This document shows positions 1 to 7,155 of a stretch of 17,172 bases of DNA, in pieces; position 1 is the stretch's first letter, and the number at the start of each line of letters is the position of its first letter. Position numbers and translations under genes: made by a program. Source of the stretch: S34-282 sp034422075 (lineage in GTDB: Bacteria; Chloroflexota; Dehalococcoidia; Lucifugimonadales; Australimonadaceae); the NCBI GenBank assembly GCA_034422075.1, contig DAOUJX010000050.1, positions 1 to 17,172 of the forward strand. Reading direction: 5' to 3'. Below the pieces are notes generated by a model. It did not search any database, was not told the origin of the DNA, and saw nothing but the letters and a program-made list of their open reading frames with translations.

Positions 1-247
1 GATGCGCGAAATCGGCATCGACCTGTCGGACGCAAAGCCGCAACTGATGACCAATGAGAGCGTTGAGTCGGCGGCGCGCGTGGTTACGATGGGCTGCTCA
101 GTCGACGCAAACGCTTGCCCCGCCATCCTGCTCCGCGACGTGGAGGACTGGGGGCTGCCCGATCCGAAGGAGATGCCGCTGCCAGACGTACGCGCCCTCT
201 GTGACGACATCGCCGCTCGCGTAGAGGCGTTGCTGGACACGCTGTAG
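1..247 (+). CDS. arsC: Arsenate reductase / low-molecular-weight phosphatase-like protein, C-terminal part
   Basis: This is the 3' part of a gene cut by the left window edge; 81 codons remain and end at TAG 245-247. The residues read like the C-terminal half of thioredoxin-coupled arsenate reductases of the LMW protein-tyrosine-phosphatase fold. They include MREIGIDLSD, a VVTMGC segment, an ACPA segment, a DWGLPDP segment and a final helix VRALCDDIAARVEALL. In this family the enzyme reduces arsenate to arsenite in the cytoplasm, using a catalytic P-loop cysteine near the N-terminus. That CX5R loop lies outside the window, so activity cannot be judged. The ATG at 2 is only an internal Met; whole family members are about 130-140 residues. 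No other arsenic gene is next to it on the right. A generic LMW tyrosine phosphatase is the alternative, but the DWGLPDP region favours ArsC. Confidence 0.8.
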   Translation, partial: MREIGIDLSDAKPQLMTNESVESAARVVTMGCSVDANACPAILLRDVEDWGLPDPKEMPLPDVRALCDDIAARVEALLDTL

Positions 248-321
248 CATTCGACACAGAAGGCGCCGCACGCTGGCGGAATCGGCCGAGGTCTGGCAAG
301 ATTGCGCCAACGCCGAACGAT

Positions 322-330
322 AGGAGGAGG
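322..330 (+). promoter_or_regulatory. Strong Shine-Dalgarno for the alpha/beta hydrolase
   Basis: AGGAGGAGG sits just before ATG 334. It is the strongest ribosome binding site in the window and fixes the start of the hydrolase. It also shows that the organism uses SD-led as well as apparently leaderless messages. Confidence 0.8.
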
Positions 331-333
331 ACT

Positions 334-1308
334 ATGGCGCTTACCGAAGAGGGCATCGTACACGTCCCGGGGCTGATGAGCCGCTGGGTCCGCCTCAGCA
401 ACGGGGCGAAGGCGCACTACGTCACAGCAGGCGACACCGGACCTGCCGTCGTGCTGCTCCACGGCGGAGCAACGGGCGCATCCGGCTCGGCGGTCTGGCG
501 CAACATCGCGCCATTCCTCGGCGACAACGGCTTTCGCGTGTACTGTCCTGACATGCCGGGATTCGGTCTGGCCGACACGCGCGAGGAGTACAGGCCGGTC
601 AACGGTGCGCTCGACCACCTCGACTTCCTCCGCCGCTTCGTCGACGCACTCTGCCTTGACGCCTTCCACCTATCGGGCAACTCGATGGGCTGTGCCAACA
701 CCATCAACTACACGCTGGCACACCCGGAGCGGGTGAACAGCTTCATCCTCATCAACGGCGGCCTCGGCAACCTGGTTGACCCGTCGAAGCACGTGAGTTC
801 CGGCATCTCGCTGCCGCGCTTCGAGGGCACAGAGGAGTCGATGCGCGAGCACCTGGGGCCGCTGACCTACAAGAAGCCGCACCTGCCAGACGAGATAGTG
901 AGGATGCGGACTGACGCTGCAAACCGGCAGAAGGAATCGACCGCCGCCTTTCGGGGAGCGGGCCAAGCCGTCGCCGGAGACCCCAACCTCAGCCAGGTGC
1001 TCGCAACCAAGGGGCGGCTAGACCGGCTAACGGTCCCCGGCATATACCTCTTTGGTCAGCAGGACGACCTCTCGCCGGTGGAGAACGGCTACAACCAGGA
1101 AGACGCGCTACCGAACGTGCAGTTCTTCTACCCCGACGAGTGCGGGCACGTCGGGCAACAGGACCAGCCCGAGATGTTCCGGCAGGTCTTCCTGGAGTTC
1201 TTCCGCGACGGGGCCGTCAGCCGCGAGACCGCCGAGTGGGCGGGCGTTTCAACGCGGCGGCCTGAGCTAGAACACCTGGTGCAACCGGCGGCCGTTGCGG
1301 CCGGGTAG
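334..1308 (+). CDS. Alpha/beta-fold hydrolase
   Basis: A 324-residue protein of the alpha/beta-hydrolase superfamily, most like the MhpC/BphD-type carbon-carbon bond hydrolases and related esterases. The oxyanion-loop motif HGG is at 43-45. The nucleophile elbow GNSMG is at 115-119, giving Ser117. An acid candidate lies in GQQDD (Asp244 or Asp245), and the catalytic His is His272 in ECGHVGQQ. A cap region lies around 145-215. No signal peptide is seen, so it should be cytoplasmic. The start is fixed by a strong SD at 322-330. It follows the arsC-like gene by 86 bp and precedes the cysteine-rich gene by 22 bp, so it may head a three-gene unit with the DUF2325-like and DUF488 genes. The substrate cannot be deduced. 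A meta-cleavage product hydrolase is one possibility, but no aromatic-degradation genes are nearby. Confidence 0.85.
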   Translation: MALTEEGIVHVPGLMSRWVRLSNGAKAHYVTAGDTGPAVVLLHGGATGASGSAVWRNIAPFLGDNGFRVYCPDMPGFGLADTREEYRPVNGALDHLDFLRRFVDALCLDAFHLSGNSMGCANTINYTLAHPERVNSFILINGGLGNLVDPSKHVSSGISLPRFEGTEESMREHLGPLTYKKPHLPDEIVRMRTDAANRQKESTAAFRGAGQAVAGDPNLSQVLATKGRLDRLTVPGIYLFGQQDDLSPVENGYNQEDALPNVQFFYPDECGHVGQQDQPEMFRQVFLEFFRDGAVSRETAEWAGVSTRRPELEHLVQPAAVAAG

Positions 1309-1330
1309 CGCCCGCTAACCCGACAGCGGC

Positions 1331-1963
1331 ATGAAGGACGTTGCTATCGCCGAACACCTCGCCTCGCTTGGCTTGGAGGCCGAGGCGGGAGCGGTGGCGC
1401 GCAGCCTCATAGAGGCGGTCGGCTTGACGCGGGCAGGCAAACAGCGCATCGCCATCTCCAAACTCCGGGACATCGAGTCGTTGGTTTCCGACCGGTTCGT
1501 CAGGGTGTGCCACCGTCCGACCTGCCGCAACGCGGGCGTCCGGATTGAACGGGCCGAGGGACGCATGCGCGTGGATGTCGCCAGCCGACACTGCGACACG
1601 TGCAGCGGCTCCGACAACCGCAGCGCAGTCGAGCACATGGCGGTCGCTATGCGGCGGGCGGGCAAGCGCAACCTGCTGGTAGTCGGCGGCACGCCTAACA
1701 CGCGGGAGGACCTGAAGGCGCTGCTCCCTGCCGACTGCGCAGCGCGCTTTGTCCCGGATGAGCGCCATACCGCGAAGGAGGCGGAGGCCAACATCCGATG
1801 GGCGGACATCGTCGTCACATGGGCATCGACGCAGATATCACACAAGGTGACGAACCACTACCGGCGGTTGTCCAGCACCACGTCGCCGCCGGGACTCATG
1901 TCCAATCGCCGGGGGGTCGCCGCGCTGGCCCACGAGGTCACGCGCCACCTAAGAGGCCGATAG
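1331..1963 (+). CDS. Cysteine-rich DUF2325-like protein
   Basis: A 210-residue protein that I do not recognise by name. Residues 1-58 look helical and contain AIAEHLASLGLEAEAGAV. They are followed by two cysteine pairs, CHRPTC (Cys60, Cys65) and HCDTC (Cys88, Cys91), spaced like a zinc-ribbon or other metal site. Residues 114-180 resemble the DUF2325 pattern: a strand ending in VVGG (117-120), later a strand ADIVVTW (158-164), then SHKV with His171. DUF2325 has no established function to my knowledge. The ATG at 1331 lacks a good SD. It lies 22 bp after the hydrolase and 28 bp before DUF488 on the same strand, so co-transcription is likely. A role in metal or nucleotide binding is only inference. 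The reading frame is intact and codon use matches the neighbours. Confidence 0.6.
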   Translation: MKDVAIAEHLASLGLEAEAGAVARSLIEAVGLTRAGKQRIAISKLRDIESLVSDRFVRVCHRPTCRNAGVRIERAEGRMRVDVASRHCDTCSGSDNRSAVEHMAVAMRRAGKRNLLVVGGTPNTREDLKALLPADCAARFVPDERHTAKEAEANIRWADIVVTWASTQISHKVTNHYRRLSSTTSPPGLMSNRRGVAALAHEVTRHLRGR

Positions 1964-1991
1964 GCCTGACACTTCCGAGGAGCCCTCTCGA

Positions 1992-2423
1992 GTGACCACG
2001 CTCTTCACTATAGGGTGGAGCAAGATGGAACCGACGGGCCTCGTCGAGCTGCTGAAGCTGCATGGTGTAGAGACGCTGGTGGACATCCGCTGGAAGCCCC
2101 ACTCTCGCTTCAGACCTGGCTTCAACAAGAATCGGCTAGGGCATGAGGGCGGCCCGCTGCTCGCTGAAGGGATCGGCTACGTCCACATTGTTGAGCTCGG
2201 CAACGAGGGCAAGGATACGGGCACCGTCCAACTCGTCGACGAGGCGGTAGGGCTAGAAAGGTTGCAGGCCGAGATGGAACGCGGACTGGCCGCCATCATG
2301 TGCGTGTGCTTCGACCCGGAGAGATGTCACCGCCGCATCGTGGCCTCGCGCATGCAGCAGCGCATCGAGGGTCTGGAGGTCGTGCACCTTCGCGGGGCTG
2401 CATCGACCGCGTTGCTGCTGTGA
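1992..2423 (+). CDS. DUF488 family protein
   Basis: A 143-residue protein matching the DUF488 family. The family signature is visible in order: TIGWSKM at 6-12, a VDIRWKPHSR segment at 30-39, a FNKNRL segment at 44-49, and the C-terminal CVCFDPERCHRR at 104-115. The Cys-His-Arg-Arg motif (112-115) is the usual hallmark. The family is widespread, about 120-180 residues long and of unproven function; a nucleic-acid-related role has been guessed. The start is GTG 1992, preceded by GAGGAG at 1977-1982 with 9 nt spacing, which supports this non-ATG start. It is the last gene of the left (+) cluster. Its stop TGA (2421-2423) is only 8 bp from the 3' end of the converging tRNA-Pro, so no separate terminator fits between them. 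Confidence 0.8.
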   Translation: MTTLFTIGWSKMEPTGLVELLKLHGVETLVDIRWKPHSRFRPGFNKNRLGHEGGPLLAEGIGYVHIVELGNEGKDTGTVQLVDEAVGLERLQAEMERGLAAIMCVCFDPERCHRRIVASRMQQRIEGLEVVHLRGAASTALLL

Positions 2424-2431
2424 TGGAACGG

Positions 2432-2508
<77 letters not shown>

Positions 2509-2543
2509 AGCGCAGCGCTTCGCCAGAGGCGCTGCGACAGTTG

Positions 2544-2549
2544 ATTATA
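2544..2549 (-). promoter_or_regulatory. -10 box of tRNA-Pro
   Basis: On the minus strand the sequence reads TATAAT, a perfect sigma-70-type -10 box. Transcription would begin near 2537, about 29 nt before the mature tRNA 5' end at 2508. No good -35 is visible at 17 nt. It lies between the stop of the sugar nucleotidyltransferase (2564) and the tRNA, so the tRNA can be transcribed independently of that gene. Confidence 0.6.
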
Positions 2550-2563
2550 GTGGACGGGCAGGA

Positions 2564-3271
2564 TTACGTCGTGGCGCCGGCCAGGAGCCGCTCAGCCTCG
2601 CGCATATCCTTCTGCGATTCGACTGACTGCCAGTAGGAGGTGCAGGGGCAACCTACGATGTTGCCTTCTCGCGCGAGTTGCGGGAACAGCTCCGCCTCAT
2701 GGTCGCCTTCACTGGGGAAGCGCTCCTTCAGCGAGCCGTCGAGCACGTAGACCCCGGCGTTGAACCAGTAGGGCAGCTCCGGCTTCTCGCGGAAGTTGCG
2801 AACGATGTTGTCCTCGTCCACGTCGACGATGCCGTACTGGCTGACGAGCTTCTTAAGCAGGATGGTCGCTAGCGCCCCGGTGCGCTGGTGCGTTGCAACC
2901 ATTTCGGCGAGCGATTGGCCTGTGAGCACGTCGCCGTTGGTGGCGACGACGGCGGACGCCTCAGCACAGGCCTGCTCCCACCCGTTGCGTATGGCGCCGC
3001 CCCTCCCCAGAGGGCTGGTCTCGCGCACGCATTCCACGTGAAGACCGGGAACGCGCTCGACGGAGAAGTAGTCCTCGACGACCACGCCTAGGTAGCCGGT
3101 GAGCAGAACGGCACGGATAATGCCCTCGCTCCTGAGCCACCGAAGGTGGTGCTCGAGGATGGGGCGTCCGCCAACCTCGACCATCGGCTTGGGGCGATCG
3201 TCGGTGAGCGGGCGTAGGCGCTCACCCTTGCCACCTGCTAGGACCAACGCGGTGTCGACTTGGCCCAACAT
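2564..3271 (-). CDS. NDP-sugar pyrophosphorylase (sugar-phosphate nucleotidyltransferase)
   Basis: A 235-residue enzyme of the RmlA/ManC-like nucleotidyltransferase family. It would join a hexose-1-phosphate to an NTP, giving an NDP-sugar and pyrophosphate in the cytoplasm. The N-terminal nucleotide loop LAGGKGERLRPLT is at 11-23, with RPKP (26-29) supplying the conserved Lys. The metal-binding Asp114 is in TNGDVL, REKPE is at 161-165 and NAGVYVL at 171-177. The length is that of the bare catalytic domain; the C-terminal hexapeptide-repeat domain of GlmU/ManC-type enzymes is absent. I chose ATG 3271 over the in-frame TTG 3280 because a TACACT -10 box ends 9 nt before this ATG, so TTG 3280 would overlap the box. 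Two GT2 genes follow to the right, suggesting a role in glycan synthesis. The exact sugar is unknown; GDP-mannose or dTDP/UDP-glucose are the main candidates. Confidence 0.85.
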   Translation of the reverse strand: MLGQVDTALVLAGGKGERLRPLTDDRPKPMVEVGGRPILEHHLRWLRSEGIIRAVLLTGYLGVVVEDYFSVERVPGLHVECVRETSPLGRGGAIRNGWEQACAEASAVVATNGDVLTGQSLAEMVATHQRTGALATILLKKLVSQYGIVDVDEDNIVRNFREKPELPYWFNAGVYVLDGSLKERFPSEGDHEAELFPQLAREGNIVGCPCTSYWQSVESQKDMREAERLLAGATT

Positions 3272-3279
3272 GGGCAGCA

Positions 3280-3309
3280 AGTGTAAGGGGTGCGTGCAGA
3301 ATCCGTAAA
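3280..3309 (-). promoter_or_regulatory. Promoter of the NDP-sugar pyrophosphorylase, probably leaderless
   Basis: On the minus strand, TTTACG (3309-3304), an 18-nt spacer and TACACT (3285-3280) form a plausible sigma-70-type promoter. The last base of TACACT is 9 nt from the A of ATG 3271, so the transcript should start at or within a few bases of the start codon. No SD is present between them. Confidence 0.5.
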
Positions 3310-3337
3310 CGGGGAACGTGATACACCGCTGCCCACA

Positions 3338-3367
3338 TTGCCGCTGAAGATTGGCCGTTGGTACACT
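3338..3367 (+). promoter_or_regulatory. Putative promoter of the DPM1-like GT2
   Basis: TTGCCG (3338-3343), an 18-nt spacer and TACACT (3362-3367) face right, back to back with the promoter of the pyrophosphorylase. The predicted start is near 3374, leaving about 17 nt before ATG 3391. An alternative pairing is TTGGCC (3351-3356) with TAGTCT (3375-3380), which would bring the start nearer to the ATG. Confidence 0.4.
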
Positions 3368-3390
3368 GCGCGCCTAGTCTGTCGCGCGTC

Positions 3391-4131
3391 ATGACAACCC
3401 GATCCGGCGCACAACAGCCCACGGTTTCCGTCCTCATCCCGACCTTCAACGAGCGGGAGAACGTAGCGGTACTGGTGCCGCGCGTGCTGGCGGCGCTCGA
3501 GCCTACGCCATGCGAGGTGCTCGTCGTCGACGACGGCAGCCCCGACGGAACGGCGGGCGCGGTGCGCGCCATCGCCGAGCAAGACCCGCGCGTCGTCCTC
3601 GTCAGCAGGCCTGGGAAGATGGGGCTGTCAAGCGCGGTCTTCGAGGGAGCCGCACGGGCGTCAGGCCGCTACGTCTGCGCCATGGACGCCGACCTCTCCC
3701 ACGATCCTGAGGAGTTGCCAGGGATGTTGGCGCGGGCGGAAGCGGGCTGCGACATCGTCGTAGGTTCGCGGTTTGCGGCAGGCGGGCGCATCCTGGATGT
3801 GCCGCTCAGCCGCCGCGTCGTCAGTGTGGCGGCCAACCTGTTCTCGCGGGCGGTCCTCCGCATCTGGTGCGGCGACGTGCTAACGGGGTATGTCCTCTGC
3901 GACCGCCAATTGCTGTTGAGCGTACCCACGCGCTACTCAGCACGTGGCTTCAAGTTCCTGCTCGAGCTGCTGGCAACACAGCGTGGCGCGAGGGTCTGTG
4001 AATGGCCCATCGTCTTCCGCAACCGGAAGGCGGGCGCGTCCAAAGCATCGCTGGGTGAAGGTATGGCGCTCGCGGCGCTGTGCATGCGGCTGCTCGTGCG
4101 CGACTTGCGACGGACCGCGCCCCGGCGCTAG
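3391..4131 (+). CDS. Family 2 glycosyltransferase, dolichol-phosphate mannosyltransferase (DPM1)-like
   Basis: A 246-residue GT2 enzyme with the GT-A fold and no membrane segments, like single-domain DPM1. Such enzymes move a sugar from an NDP-sugar to a polyprenyl phosphate at the inner membrane face. Visible motifs are SVLIPTFNE near the N-terminus, VVDDGS with Asp47-Asp48, GLSSAV, the DXD-type MDADLSHDP with Asp99 and Asp101, a VLTGY segment in place of the usual TSGF, and FRNRKAGASK at 209-218. I prefer ATG 3391 to the longer TTG 3358 frame, because the latter overlaps the likely promoter. No SD is clear. Its TAG stop shares the palindrome CTAG (4128-4131) with the stop of the converging GT2. 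The donor sugar is unknown; the pyrophosphorylase on its left could supply it. Confidence 0.85.
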   Translation: MTTRSGAQQPTVSVLIPTFNERENVAVLVPRVLAALEPTPCEVLVVDDGSPDGTAGAVRAIAEQDPRVVLVSRPGKMGLSSAVFEGAARASGRYVCAMDADLSHDPEELPGMLARAEAGCDIVVGSRFAAGGRILDVPLSRRVVSVAANLFSRAVLRIWCGDVLTGYVLCDRQLLLSVPTRYSARGFKFLLELLATQRGARVCEWPIVFRNRKAGASKASLGEGMALAALCMRLLVRDLRRTAPRR

Positions 4132-4871
4132 GGGCGGCGGCGGGAGCGGCGGCGGATCCCAAAGGTCGCCGCGAGCGTCTTGGGCAGGTCCACCCACAAA
4201 CGCATCTTGGAACCCTCGCGTGCATGCTTCCATTCGACGGGCACCTCCGCCACGCGCAACTCGTGCCGCCGCGCATGGGAGAGGACATCGAGGTCGAACG
4301 CCCATCCTTGCTCGCACACGAGCGGGGCGAGCAGCCGCCAGGCCTGCGCGCGAAACGCCTTTGCGCCACACTGCGTATCGGTATAGGGCAGGCCGAGGAA
4401 GTAGCGCGACCACAATTGTGTCAGGCGGCTCACAACCTGGCGTGCGGCAGGCCGCTCACGCCCGCCCGTCCGCTCGCCATAGCGATCGCCGATAGCGACG
4501 TCTGCGCCGTCGAGCGCACGGACGATGCGCTCTGTCTCCGGTGCGCGCACCATGTTGTCGGCGTCGGCAAACGCCAGCCTTTCGCCCGATGCCGCCGCGA
4601 GACCCTCCCAAACGGCCCCACCCTTCCCTAGCGGCTGTTCGTACTCCAGCAGGCGGACTTCAGGCGCATCGCTCATCACCCCTTCGACGACGCTCCGTGT
4701 CTGGTCGCGGCAGCCGTTGGCGACGACGACCACCTCGAAACGCCCGCCCCATCCACTGCGGAAGTGCTGGACGTACTCGGTCAGCGTTGGGCCTATGCGG
4801 TGCTCCTCGTTGTACGCGGGCATGACGATGGAGAGGGCGAGTTCGGTGCGCGGCTCTGGTGCGTTGGCCAT
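4128..4871 (-). CDS. Family 2 glycosyltransferase, dolichyl-phosphate beta-glucosyltransferase (ALG5)-like
   Basis: A 247-residue GT2 protein. The pattern matches ALG5-like enzymes, which load glucose or a related hexose from a UDP-sugar onto a polyprenyl phosphate. Motifs in order: MPAYNEE (17-23), VANGCRDQT (50-58) where most GT2 have DDGS, GKGGAVWEG, the metal site FADADN (101-106), DTQCGAKAF (165-173), WAFDLDVL (190-197), PVEWKH (211-216) and GSK (220-222). The very basic C-terminus (RRRSRRR) may contact membrane phospholipid. No transmembrane helix is seen. It starts at ATG 4871, which shares one base with the TGA stop of pcrA (TGATG) and follows the SD GGAGG, so it is translationally coupled to pcrA. 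Coupling of a glycosyltransferase to a repair helicase looks like operon compaction rather than shared function. Confidence 0.85.
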   Translation of the reverse strand: MANAPEPRTELALSIVMPAYNEEHRIGPTLTEYVQHFRSGWGGRFEVVVVANGCRDQTRSVVEGVMSDAPEVRLLEYEQPLGKGGAVWEGLAAASGERLAFADADNMVRAPETERIVRALDGADVAIGDRYGERTGGRERPAARQVVSRLTQLWSRYFLGLPYTDTQCGAKAFRAQAWRLLAPLVCEQGWAFDLDVLSHARRHELRVAEVPVEWKHAREGSKMRLWVDLPKTLAATFGIRRRSRRRP

Positions 4872-7078
4872 CAGCCCTCCCTCTCCAGGTTGGCGTAGGT
4901 GTGCAGCAGCCGCTTGACACCTGAACCGCCGGTGAAGGCGACGGTGAGCTCATAGTCGTTGCCGCTCGGCTGGCAGCTGACGATGATGCCCTGCCCGAAC
5001 GCGGCATGGCTGACCTTATCCCCCGCCTTGAAGGGCGCGTCGGCGGCAACTGAGGACGCCGACGGCGTGCTCCAACGGTCATACGCGACGGCCTGCGTGC
5101 CCGGGCGCTGGCGCCCCGGTACCTCCACAAGGTCGTCCGGTATGTCGCGCAGAAACCGCGAGGGCGGATTGCCTTGGCCTGCCCCGTACAGCCGGCGGCG
5201 GAAGGAGCGCAGCAGGTAGAGCCGGTCCTTGGCGCGGGTCATGCCGACGTAGCAGATTCTTCGTTCCTCTTCTAGCTGGTCTGGGTCGTCCATCGAGCGG
5301 ATGTGCGGTAGGACCCCTTCTTCCATGCCGACCATAATGACGACGGGAAACTCCAGCCCCTTGATCTGGTGCAGCGTGATGAGCGTCAGGTATTGCTGCT
5401 GGCCATCTTCCAACTCATCCTGCTCCGAGACGAGGGCCACCTGCTCGAGGAAGCCGCCAAGCACATCCTCGGCGGTGCCCTCCCAGTCGGCAGCAGCGTT
5501 GTGGAGTTCGCGTAGGTTGTCGAGGCGGTCGTCTGCATCGGGTTCGCCCGACTCGAGCAGCATCCGCCGGTAGCCGGTCCGCTCAACGGCTAACTCGACC
5601 AATTGCGGCAAGTCGGCAGTGTCCCGCTGCTCGCGCAATCCGTTGAGCAGCCCGAGGAAGCCGAGCAGTTGCTCACGCTGGCGCGCAGCGAACGGGGACG
5701 GCGCGACGGGTGCGCTGCCAGCCCCATCGCCGCCGAGCACCTGCAGCGCGGTGTACGGTGGCACGCCAAGGCTCGCCGCCCACGCGAAAAGGTCGTCGAT
5801 CGTCTTCCTGCCGATGCCGCGCGCCGGTACGTTGATGACGCGAGCGAGGCTCACCTCATCGTAGGGGTCTTGGGCGAGGCGAAGGTAGGCAAGGGTGTCC
5901 TTGATTTCGCGGCGCTGGTAGAAGCGCGTCCCGCCGATGAGCTTGTAGGGAACGCCATGGCGGAGGCACGCCTCTTCGAGCGCGCGCGACTGCGCGTTGA
6001 CGCGGTAGGCCACGACGACGTCGCGCAGATCGTAGCCTTCGTCGCTTGCCAGCCGCTCGACGGCATCGAGCGCCATCTCCGCCTCCTCTTCCTCCGTGTA
6101 CGCCTCGGCCATCACAATGGGCACGCCCTGGTCGTTGTCGGTGAAAAGGTGCTGCTCCAGGCGCGAGCGATTCTCGGCGATGACGTGCTGCGCCGCCTCC
6201 AGGATGGTCTTGGTGGAGCGGTAGTTCTGCGAAAGGTTGACGACCTTGGCCCGCGGGTAGTCCTGACGGAATGACAGGATGTTGCGAATGTCCGCGTTGC
6301 GCCACGAATAGATCGACTGGTCAGGGTCTCCGACTACGCAGATATTCTCGTACTTGGCGGCAAGCATCCGCGCCAACTGGTACTGCGCGACGTTCGTGTC
6401 CTGGAACTCATCCACCATCAGGTGGACGTAGCGCTCCTGGTACTTGGAGAGCACGGACGGCGCGCTACGGAAGAGCTCGACCGTCTTGGCGAGCAGGTCG
6501 TCGAAGTCGAGGCCATGGCTGCGCGTTAGCAGGGCCTGGTAGGCCTCGTAGACCTTGGCGGCCACCTCCTCGTAGTAGACGTCGGCTCGCGCCCGGTATC
6601 CCTGCGGTGATATGAGCTCCGACTTGGCGGCCGATATCAGGCTGAGAATGCCGCGGGGCGGGAACTGCTTGGGGTCGACCTGCGCCTCTTCCATCGCCCG
6701 CTTTGTCACCTCTATCTGGTCGCTGTCATCCATAATGACGTAGTCGCGCGGGATGCCGAGGACTTCGCCGTCGCTACGAAGGATCCGGGCGCACAAGGCG
6801 TGAAAGGTGCCTGCGCTTAGCCCTTGAGAACGCACGCCAAGCAGCCGCTCCAATCGCTCGCGCATCTCGCGCGCCGCGCGATTGGTAAAGGTGACAGCAG
6901 CGATGCGGCTGGGCGGAAGGTCAACGGCGCGAACGAGGTAGGCGATGCGATGAGTGATGACGCGCGTCTTGCCGCTGCCGGGGCCGGCAACGATGAGCAG
7001 CGGCCCATCGATGTGCTGGACCGCCTCACGCTGAGCAGGGTTCAGGCCCTCCAGGAGGGTATCGCGCGCCTTGACCAT
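4871..7078 (-). CDS. pcrA: ATP-dependent 3'-5' DNA helicase PcrA/UvrD
   Basis: A 735-residue superfamily 1A helicase of normal length. It unwinds DNA in nucleotide excision and mismatch repair and removes proteins from replication forks. Motifs: Walker A GPGSGKTR at about 32-39; motif Ia TFTNRAAREM at 63-72; Walker B VDEFQDTN near 222-229; motif III GDPDQSIYSWR near 250-260; motif IV LSQNYRST near 282-289; motif V LHQIKGLEF near 569-576, where many relatives have LHSAKGLEF; motif VI YVGMTRAKDRLYL near 609-621. The last 50 residues (GDKVSHAAFGQGIIV onward) form the PcrA C-terminal Tudor-like domain known to touch RNA polymerase. The start ATG 7078 has no SD; a TATAAT box ends 10 nt before it, suggesting a leaderless or nearly leaderless mRNA. 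The stop overlaps the following GT2 start by one base. Confidence 0.97.
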   Translation of the reverse strand: MVKARDTLLEGLNPAQREAVQHIDGPLLIVAGPGSGKTRVITHRIAYLVRAVDLPPSRIAAVTFTNRAAREMRERLERLLGVRSQGLSAGTFHALCARILRSDGEVLGIPRDYVIMDDSDQIEVTKRAMEEAQVDPKQFPPRGILSLISAAKSELISPQGYRARADVYYEEVAAKVYEAYQALLTRSHGLDFDDLLAKTVELFRSAPSVLSKYQERYVHLMVDEFQDTNVAQYQLARMLAAKYENICVVGDPDQSIYSWRNADIRNILSFRQDYPRAKVVNLSQNYRSTKTILEAAQHVIAENRSRLEQHLFTDNDQGVPIVMAEAYTEEEEAEMALDAVERLASDEGYDLRDVVVAYRVNAQSRALEEACLRHGVPYKLIGGTRFYQRREIKDTLAYLRLAQDPYDEVSLARVINVPARGIGRKTIDDLFAWAASLGVPPYTALQVLGGDGAGSAPVAPSPFAARQREQLLGFLGLLNGLREQRDTADLPQLVELAVERTGYRRMLLESGEPDADDRLDNLRELHNAAADWEGTAEDVLGGFLEQVALVSEQDELEDGQQQYLTLITLHQIKGLEFPVVIMVGMEEGVLPHIRSMDDPDQLEEERRICYVGMTRAKDRLYLLRSFRRRLYGAGQGNPPSRFLRDIPDDLVEVPGRQRPGTQAVAYDRWSTPSASSVAADAPFKAGDKVSHAAFGQGIIVSCQPSGNDYELTVAFTGGSGVKRLLHTYANLEREG

Positions 7079-7087
7079 TGGCCGTCA

Positions 7088-7093
7088 ATTATA
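7088..7093 (-). promoter_or_regulatory. -10 box of pcrA
   Basis: TATAAT on the minus strand, with its last base 10 nt from the A of ATG 7078. It is followed by TGACGG, so the 12-mer TATAATTGACGG is identical to that at the promoter of the helical repeat gene (9371-9382). No -35 consensus is visible in the GC-rich upstream sequence. Confidence 0.6.
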
Positions 7094-7142
7094 GCGGCGC
7101 ACCCCCCACCCGCCCTGAGGCCTTTGTCACGCAATTGCAAGG

Positions 7143-7148
7143 TAGACT
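7143..7148 (+). promoter_or_regulatory. -10 box of the EVE-like gene
   Basis: TAGACT fits the TANNNT pattern and ends 8 nt before GTG 7156, with no SD in between. It supports GTG 7156 rather than TTG 7078 as the gene start. TTGTCA at 7124-7129 resembles a -35 but is only 13 nt away, which is too close. Confidence 0.45.
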
Positions 7149-7155
7149 GCGCAAG

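Noticed and set aside
1217..1845. Two minus-strand open frames over the cysteine-rich gene
   Set aside because: They lack recognisable motifs, whereas the plus frame has spaced Cys pairs, a DUF2325-like pattern and operon spacing.
2546..2557. Plus-strand TATAGTGGACGG, similar to the TATAATTGACGG promoter motif
   Set aside because: No plus-strand gene begins downstream; the same bases are better read as the minus-strand TATAAT of tRNA-Pro.
5603..6274. Antisense open frame of 223 codons inside pcrA
   Set aside because: A GC-bias shadow; pcrA motifs run unbroken through the region.
7078..7155. TTG start at 7078 for the EVE-like gene
   Set aside because: It would cover the pcrA start and both promoters; the added residues look unrelated to the domain, and GTG 7156 is better placed after TAGACT.
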